This document shows positions 57,571 to 64,000 of a DNA stretch of 64,000 nucleotides, piece by piece. The position numbers and the translations under genes were made by a program. The notes beneath the pieces were generated by a model that did not search any database, was not told where the DNA came from, and worked only from the letters and a program-made list of their open reading frames with translations. Within the stretch, counting starts at the first letter, position 1. Each line of letters opens with the position of its first letter. The stretch is from Chimonanthus salicifolius (taxonomy: Eukaryota; Streptophyta; Magnoliopsida; Laurales; Calycanthaceae), in NCBI GenBank assembly GCA_013350335.1, contig CM023534.1:25005302-25069301 (forward strand), read 5' to 3'.

Positions 57571-58720
57571 GAGAAGTCTCTGGCGACGGGGACTCCATAC
57601 AGTTCGATGATTTTCTGCATCTTTGAGTTGGAACTCAGAAAGGAGGCGAGTATCTTCTCCAATCGGGAGATCTTAGGGGGTTTTGGAAGGGGGAAATGCA
57701 CATGTAGAGCCTCACAGGGCAGTTCCAATTTTCTTGTGGACAGACGACATTAGGATTATTTATCAACATAGCTTGAGTAGCATTGGAAATGAGAATCTCC
57801 TTGGATGAGAACAATGCTATTTTCTATTTAATATTTTAATTTCCTTTCTAAAAATATCAGCTCAGGGAGTGTATTGATTTACTACCATATTTTGCTTCTT
57901 CAAACTCTAGTAGTATTTCACATGATTGGTGAATTTTTATGTTTAATACAAATTGGTTGTGCTGACTCTAGAGCAGTTGCTATTGCTTGTTATTTTTAAG
58001 ATGTTGCACGAATCACTGATGGTTTTACTTGTAGGATTGGTTTCATAGTCAATTGTTTCACATTTTGTAGGTCTATATAGTATGTTTGGTTATTGTGCTA
58101 AACTTTGTGTTATCGATAATTGTTGGTCTTAGATATTGATGGAGGAAATTATTCTTAAAAAAAATGTAATGATTAAGATGATATGTTGATCCATCGTATT
58201 ATTTGATCTTATAAAACGAACCAGGTTTTCCACTTGAACATCGAGATGGAGGTAGACAGAGAAAAAGATTTATTTATCTTTTAACATTAAAAAAAATACA
58301 TATATGATAGACACTTAACATGAGTAAATAAAACATCAACACTTGACGTAGATCATAATGAAGAGGCATGATAATAAACAAGAGTTTCATAGATGATTAG
58401 TGTAGTCATCTGCGAGTGTAGTCATTCGAAGCATCGCGGCAGCGAAATATTGGACTGTAACCACGAATATATTTATTGACGGGCTTGTCAAGATTCCCTT
58501 TATCATTGGAAGGGGGTACAGGGTTTATCTTTAGCCATGTTGCTTCCATAATGCAAAATTCCTTGTTGAGAAGTATAAAACCTACAAGGAACAAGCTCAC
58601 CATCCACAAATGCATATCTCTATTGCCATTTCTCTTCCTTTACTTCTTTCGAATCTCTGTTACTTGTTCTTTTTTGTTTTCAAGCTAGCATTGAATTCCT
58701 CTCTTTATAGGCTTTTGTTA
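57571..58720. other. No gene recognised
   Basis: 57571-57760 is GC-richer with a minus frame of 64 codons (57534-57728) that may be a gene fragment. The remainder is AT-rich. Confidence 0.3.
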
Positions 58721-58722
58721 TA

Positions 58723-58913
58723 CTCCCTTCGTCCCATTTTAATTGTCTCATTTGAAAGATTTACATTTTTTAAGGAACTCTCTATATTAGGCTAGCACTC
58801 CATGTGATCTCATCAATTTTCAACACATTTTATACTATTCTAATATAAATGAGACAACTATTTTGGGACAATTCTAAAATTCAAATAAGACAATTCATTT
58901 GGGACAGAGGGAG
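58723..58913. mobile_element. Stowaway-like MITE, 191 bp, TA duplication
   Basis: Ends CTCCCTTCGTCCCATTTTA and inverted CTCCCTCTGTCCCAAATGA, flanked by TA. CTCCCTCCGTCCCA is the classic Stowaway terminus in plants. Confidence 0.85.
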
Positions 58914-58915
58914 TA

Positions 58916-59514
58916 CTTAATAAGAGAACTTTTGGTTAAAAGACTAAAAAACGTAGAAGTAACTACAGTGGAAATTGGTTAAGCAACCACCCATTAAAAC
59001 CTAAACATATTTCTCCAAAGTTGGAAAAGATGAAGATTTTATTTTGCTTTTTGCTTTTTGTTTTTGATTTTCTCTCTCTCATTTGGGTGATTAGCAATCT
59101 TATAGAGTTAGAAGAATTAAAGGAAAAATAAATAAATTCATATGTATACTTAGATCAAGTGTGATCAAATGCATGGGTTGCACTTGGTCCCATTCCTCTT
59201 TTTTTTTTTTTTTTTCTGAAATTCATTAAAAACAAATTATTTGGATTGAAACTTCACTTGATAAACTAGAAATAACTTTCAGTTAAAATATTTCTAACGA
59301 CTCGATTTTAATAGTCAAAATCATCACATATAATCAAAGCATGGATCATATAAGTAGAATGATTTCAACTTATATTTCATTAAAATTGAGTACCATGGTA
59401 AATAATGTCAGAAATTTGGAAATAAAGTGTGGAACACATAACTTTACTTCTAATAGATCAGTATCATTATGTTTGTGATAGATCATTATCATTATGATTA
59501 TGATAAGAACTACT
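58916..59514. other. AT-rich spacer, nothing recognised
   Basis: No ORF or repeat boundary was seen. Confidence 0.3.
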
Positions 59515-59648
59515 TCAGAAATCGGGAGGTCACGGGTTCGAGCTCCCATGGTCTAACCTTAGTGTACCTTAGGGGTAGGGGTACACCTGTGGAGGTTTTA
59601 CACTGGGTATCCTGTGGTTCTCACACGTAAATTATAAAAAAAAAAAGA
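59515..59648 (+). repeat. tRNA-derived SINE, 3' part
   Basis: GGTCACGGGTTCGAGCTCC matches a pol III B box. A short body with TAGGGGTAGGGGTACACC follows, then an A-rich tail (TTATAAAAAAAAAAAG). The A box is not evident upstream, so the copy is 5'-truncated or decayed. Confidence 0.6.
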
Positions 59649-60003
59649 AGGAACTACCTCAATCAAGGAATTGCCTCTCTTTTTAAGATAGTAATCATCT
59701 CAATGATGCGTTATGGCTTACAATACCAAAATGCAACAATGAAATTTTAGTTATTTTAATTGCTCGAGGGAGTCTCCACAAAGAGAGTTAGAAGGCAGAT
59801 TTAAAAGGCCTGCTTGAATGAGAATGTCCCTTGTTAAAGGTTGGAAGATATATTTGAGGTTAAGAATAAAGTTTTAAATATTGCATGTAGACTGTAATTA
59901 TATAGAGACTGAGTTTGAGTTGTATTGACTCAGTCATACAAGAATTGTTCAAAAATAGTTAAAAATGTTTAATCCCTAATTAATATGACTGAGGAGTTAT
60001 ATA

Positions 60004-60194
60004 CTCCCTCTGTCCCAAATTAGTTGTCCTATATGGATTTTGGAATTATCCCAAAATAGTTGTCTCATTTATATTAGAATAGTATAAAATTCGTTGAAAA
60101 TAGATGGTATCACATGGAGTGCTAGCCTTATATAGAGAGTTCATTAAAAAATACAAATATTTCAAATGAGACAACTAAAATGAGACGAAAGAAG
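60004..60194. mobile_element. Second Stowaway-like MITE, 191 bp, opposite orientation
   Basis: Same length and family as 58723-58913 in inverse orientation (shared GCTAGCCTTATATAGAGAGT inverse text). TA at both edges; the right TIR is partly decayed. Confidence 0.8.
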
Positions 60195-60199
60195 TATAA

Positions 60200-61763
60200 T
60201 ATTTCTAAGAGAGGTTACAAGGGATTATTTCAATACTTTTATAATAAATAAGAGTAAAGAAATGTTGAGAGAAGCTAGGAAAAAGAGATCATCCTCCATA
60301 CTAGGAGGATAGAGTTTTTTTTTTTTCTCCTTCTTCTTTTTCATCTAGATATCACTGTTATACGGCTTTCTTTATACATTTTGTTCATTTTCTCCACTTT
60401 ATAATTTTTTATATAATTTTTTTCTATTTTTAGATACTAATGTCAAAATAATAGATCAAATCCTTCAAACTCACCAGCTTTAATCATATAATCTCTTTTT
60501 ATATTTTTAATATTTTTGTTTGAATTTTCTACTATTTTAGATCAATTTTTCCAACTCATCAAATCTAACTTTAAAATTCATTTTCCTATTTTTCAGTCAT
60601 TTACAAGAAATATGCTTTATTTTTTAAATATTACTTATTATAAGGACCGGTCAAATCTTTAAAACTCACCAAACTTAATATTAAATTTTCTTTTTATATT
60701 TTAACTAATTTTAAGATGATTTTTTTAATTTTATTTGTTAATATAAAAGCAAATCACAATTTTTTGATGAACGAATAATCAAAGTTTATTTGACAATTAT
60801 CTTAAATTATTTTTTATATATTAAAATTTCAATAAATAAAGTAAAAACATATTTGAATGCATCAAAACATGGCTCCGTATAATAATGACAAAGTACAGCC
60901 CTTGGTAACTTTTATGCAGTAAAAATTTTGATTTGAGTTTTATACGTTATCAAAGAAGAATATCAGAAAACCCACTTGGCCGTGCCGATTCTAGAGATTA
61001 TTCTTATTGGGTACAATACTTCAGAGATACTTCTCGTTGAAAAAAAGAATATTTGATAATATTAAATTGAATTTATACAAAATTCAGGTTCCATTTTTTT
61101 TAAATTGAATTTATTCAAAATTCAGGTTCCATTTTTTTTTAAGTCTTGAACTCTTGATAGATGTGGACGGTTCAGGTGCATGGAACCCTTTTTTCTTAAA
61201 TAAATTTAAATTTATAACAATTGGTAATCCTTTATGAACGTTCCTTATTCAATATTTTACGCAGATGCAATTAATTTTATGCATTTTTTATAGCTTATTA
61301 TTTGACAGTAAAAATATTTATTTTCATATAACTTTGTACTATATTTATGGGAATTGATTTGGATAGTGTCGTTTTTGATAAAGAGAAGAGACAACTTTTT
61401 CCATGTTCCTGTTTTACCCTCCCTTAGTTAATTCCAATGTTTTCAGAACCGTACCGTCTAACCGAAGAAGGTTGGGTTAACTAAAGTTCAACTGAATTCA
61501 ACTGTAGTCAAACTCGGTCAAAACCGTGCCCATTAATATCATATTATAATTATTATTAAATAATCATACAGAATATATTTTCATAAAATATATTCTTTGT
61601 TCTTATTTTATGTATTTCTTTTTTTCCTAAGCCTTTGATTAGTTCTTTAGTTTTTCTATGTAATAAGTTTATTTTTTATTTTTAATATTTATCAAAGATT
61701 TCAATTAAGATAAAACAATTATTAATAATATTTAATAGTAATTTTAATTTTTTGATGATATAT

Positions 61764-61765
<2 letters not shown>
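60200..61765. other. AT-rich spacer, nothing recognised
   Basis: Contains a duplicated 40-bp AAATTCAGGTTCCATTTTTTTT block at 61077-61140 and a decayed repeat at 61450-61570 also seen near 38100-38230. Confidence 0.35.

Positions 61766-61769
<4 letters not shown>

Positions 61770-61824
<55 letters not shown>
61770..61824. repeat. (TA)n microsatellite
   Basis: About 27 uninterrupted TA units. Confidence 0.95.
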
Positions 61825-61829
<5 letters not shown>

Positions 61830-62034
61830 TTTGAAAAATTAATTACTAATATATTTGAATGTATTTAATAATAATCATTATGATGACATTCTTACAAAAT
61901 GAGTGGACAGAAAAGAAGATTTTCAAATGAGTTACACAATGAATGCACGGGAATCAGATTAAGTGGTTGATCACATAAATTGTTATTTTATTATTTTTTT
62001 AGTAAAAAAAAAAAGACAAAAGGAATAGTGAATA

Positions 62035-64000
62035 GTGTGTCGGTCGGTGTTGGTCGAACCGACGACGGAACTTAAGTTTCATATTTAAATCTCTTTTTGC
62101 TCGAAATTATGTTATTTTCCATCCTCTTCCCATTCACCAACCTCTCCCTCTTCCCTAACAACAAACTCTAGTATTATCTACCTTCCCTCCATTGATTTTC
62201 ACCCATCAAATGCTTTGGATTCAGATTTCCTACGTTAGCAGTGCCCCTTTGCATGGTTTATTTTTCCCTAAAGGTAAGATTTGTGATCCTTCTCTCTCCC
62301 GTTCTTCTTATTTGATGAGATTTTGATGGGACGTGTTGAGAACGGGGTATCTGATGAATAATAAAACTTAAAGGGAGAGGAATCCATTGAAATAAATTGG
62401 AGATTTTGTTATGAATTCCGTTTTGGGTGTAGATTTGATTTGATATTGGATATTGGACCCATATAAAGGGAAGTAGATTGGAGAAAAGGGTGTATGCTTA
62501 ATCTTGAAGATGATGCATGGGAGGAGATTTGGGGATTTTCTTAAAATTGAAGGGATTAATCTAAATTAGGGGTAAATCTTGGGTCTAGATTTGGAGATTT
62601 CGCTTTTAAGCTTTTATTTAGCCTAATATATGAACTAATAGTGGTATATTATGTTCTTTTTTTTATTTGATTAGAGCTTTCGAATCCCAAACATGTTGAG
62701 GTACGACCAGAAGACCAACCCAGAAATCATAACGTTTGATGTGAGGATTGCTACACACATAATATATGAATGCTTGTATGCTATGAATTGAATTACTGAA
62801 TATCGTATTATTAGTGTGATTTATGCATGATATATAGGATCGATGTGCCCTATGATATGCTTGAAATATTATGAATTACCTGTTATGTGATATGTAGCAT
62901 GTTTATTATCTGATTATGATAATGGATTGATGTTAATTGTTGAAAACCCTTGTGAAGGGTTGGGATAAATTATTGATGAATTTAATTGGGTTTATATTGT
63001 GAAAAAGGGAGTGATTTGGACTTAGGATGATAAACTACCATGAGACAGGCTAAATGAATTGCAAAGACTAAAAATATGTGAAAATAAACTCGACGTGTGT
63101 ATGTTAGGGTTGGTGTGTAGTCCATGTCCCTAAAATTACCTAATGTGTTGAATATGTTAAATGTATGAAACGTAAGAGAATATGCTATGCTGCTATTATT
63201 GTGGAATTATGGTCATGATGTTATTATGCCATATATGTGGCCCTTATAGCTATGGCTTCCCCTTGGTATTACTCACTGATGTGTGCGTAGGAGGTCATCT
63301 AGGATGTGAGTACGTGATATTGTGTTAATGGATATGATGATATTCAGAATTACTAGTGTTGGGATGAGACCGAAAGATAACATAGGACTTGATGATGTCC
63401 ACTTCCCTTGTTGGGGCCCCACAAGTGGTAGTCCCCACTCCACATATGAGGTTGGTGTGACAGGATGATAAATTTGATTTAAGGAACCCTATTGGAACGG
63501 TGGCGTCAATATGGGACTTGGTCATGTAGGATTGCTGTCGAGGAGTATAGCTCTTATCATGCTTCGGGCTGTAGGTCCCTCTCACGGATGTTTGTGGTTG
63601 TCGTTGAAGAGTATAGCCCCACATATGTTTCGCACTGTAGGTCGGGCTCATGACTATTTTGTACTCTTGGTGTGATGTATTACGCAGGGTCTGATACTTG
63701 TGAGACCTGCTTGGGCGGTAGTAACTTAGTAAAACGTATTTTGCAGGGTTAGATACTTGTGATCCCTACTAGGGTGGTATTAACTTGGTAAGTCGTATAT
63801 TGATCACCTTAGAGCTGACTTAATCACTAGAGTGGTGAATGGACGCGAGGTGAGGCAGATTATCTATGTTTTATGGAGATCTCCCACTTGTAAGTCGTAA
63901 CCTATGTCCCTCAAGGGATCATGATGTTTTGACAGCCCTTTCCATAGAGGTGTCCTTGGGTGGACAGTGTGTCCACATTGATGAGATTGATAGCATGACA
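62035..64000 (+). other. Leader, donor and repeat block, possibly an LTR of another family
   Basis: A CT-rich leader (62130-62200), an ATG at 62210 and a GGTAAGA donor-like site at 62274 are followed by 1.7 kb without coding signal. That stretch contains two tandem duplications: 63538-63668 (GAGTATAGC...CTGTAGGTC) and 63683-63800 (GCAGGGT...GATACTTGTGA). The order leader, donor, then paired tandem repeats repeats the layout of the long LTRs at 8770-12286 and 31001-34267. No TG start, TSD or 3' end is visible in the window. A 5' untranslated exon and intron of a host gene is the alternative. Confidence 0.3.

Noticed and set aside
63325..63651. 108-codon minus ORF near the right edge
   Set aside because: Spans tandem repeats of a non-coding block; composition reflects the repeat.

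Overview
This window is nuclear DNA of a flowering plant, most likely a large-genome eudicot. It is almost wholly nested transposable elements: Ty3/gypsy, Ty1/copia, TRIM, hAT, TIR and Stowaway-type elements and SINE fragments. AT-rich spacers, spliceosomal-type signals and a receptor-kinase fragment support a plant origin. No intact host gene of known function is present. No rRNA gene, functional tRNA gene or CRISPR array was seen.

Bases 1-20313 are one complex of non-autonomous gypsy-type elements with very long LTRs (about 3.5-4 kb). The outer element is on the minus strand: 3' LTR (open at the left edge, to 7457), internal region 7458-13513 with a small zinc-knuckle gag ORF and a tRNA-iMet primer-binding site, then a rearranged 5' LTR from 13514. 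Two solo LTRs are nested in it, at 997-5027 (target duplication ATACT) and 8770-12286 (ACATC). The rearranged LTR holds a palindrome with arms of about 2.45 kb (13540-15999 and 17056-19517) and ends in an inverted LTR tail (19546-20313). These LTRs carry two classes of repeated short hairpins. They also carry a conserved splice-donor-like site, tandem duplication, GGGCG stem-loop and acceptor order that looks like an intron inside the LTR.

Bases 20314-26862 hold two decayed minus-strand copia elements. One is SIRE-like (LTR 21692-23266, gag remnant 20761-21554); the other has a short LTR (26646-26862) and a gag-protease-integrase pseudogene. The short-LTR element sits in the 3' end of a small Ser/Gly-rich gene that has an open tandem paralogue at 27761-28039. 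Bases 28500-38360 are mostly repeats: a tRNA-like SINE head, fold-back repeats, another long LTR (about 31001-34267), an 842-bp TIR element carrying a gene-like ORF, and a MITE.

Bases 38363-39229 are a TRIM with inverted LTR ends. Bases 39462-52611 are a hAT transposon with a decayed transposase; inside it is a TRIM (42168-50982), inside that a gypsy element (42908-50910), and inside the gypsy LTR a copia-type non-autonomous element (43680-46359). The three inner levels have visible target-site duplications and the hAT a degenerate one. Both the gypsy and the 38-kb TRIM have the same LTR end (U5) at both outer termini, which suggests fold-back or template-switched cDNA insertion.

Bases 52612-64000 are the least repetitive part: a possible three-exon gene of unknown function (53232-55085), a hAT MITE, rearranged fragments of an LRR receptor kinase C-terminus (56617-57570), two Stowaway-like MITEs, a SINE 3' end, a TA microsatellite, and a right-edge block with the same leader, donor and duplication layout as the LTRs.
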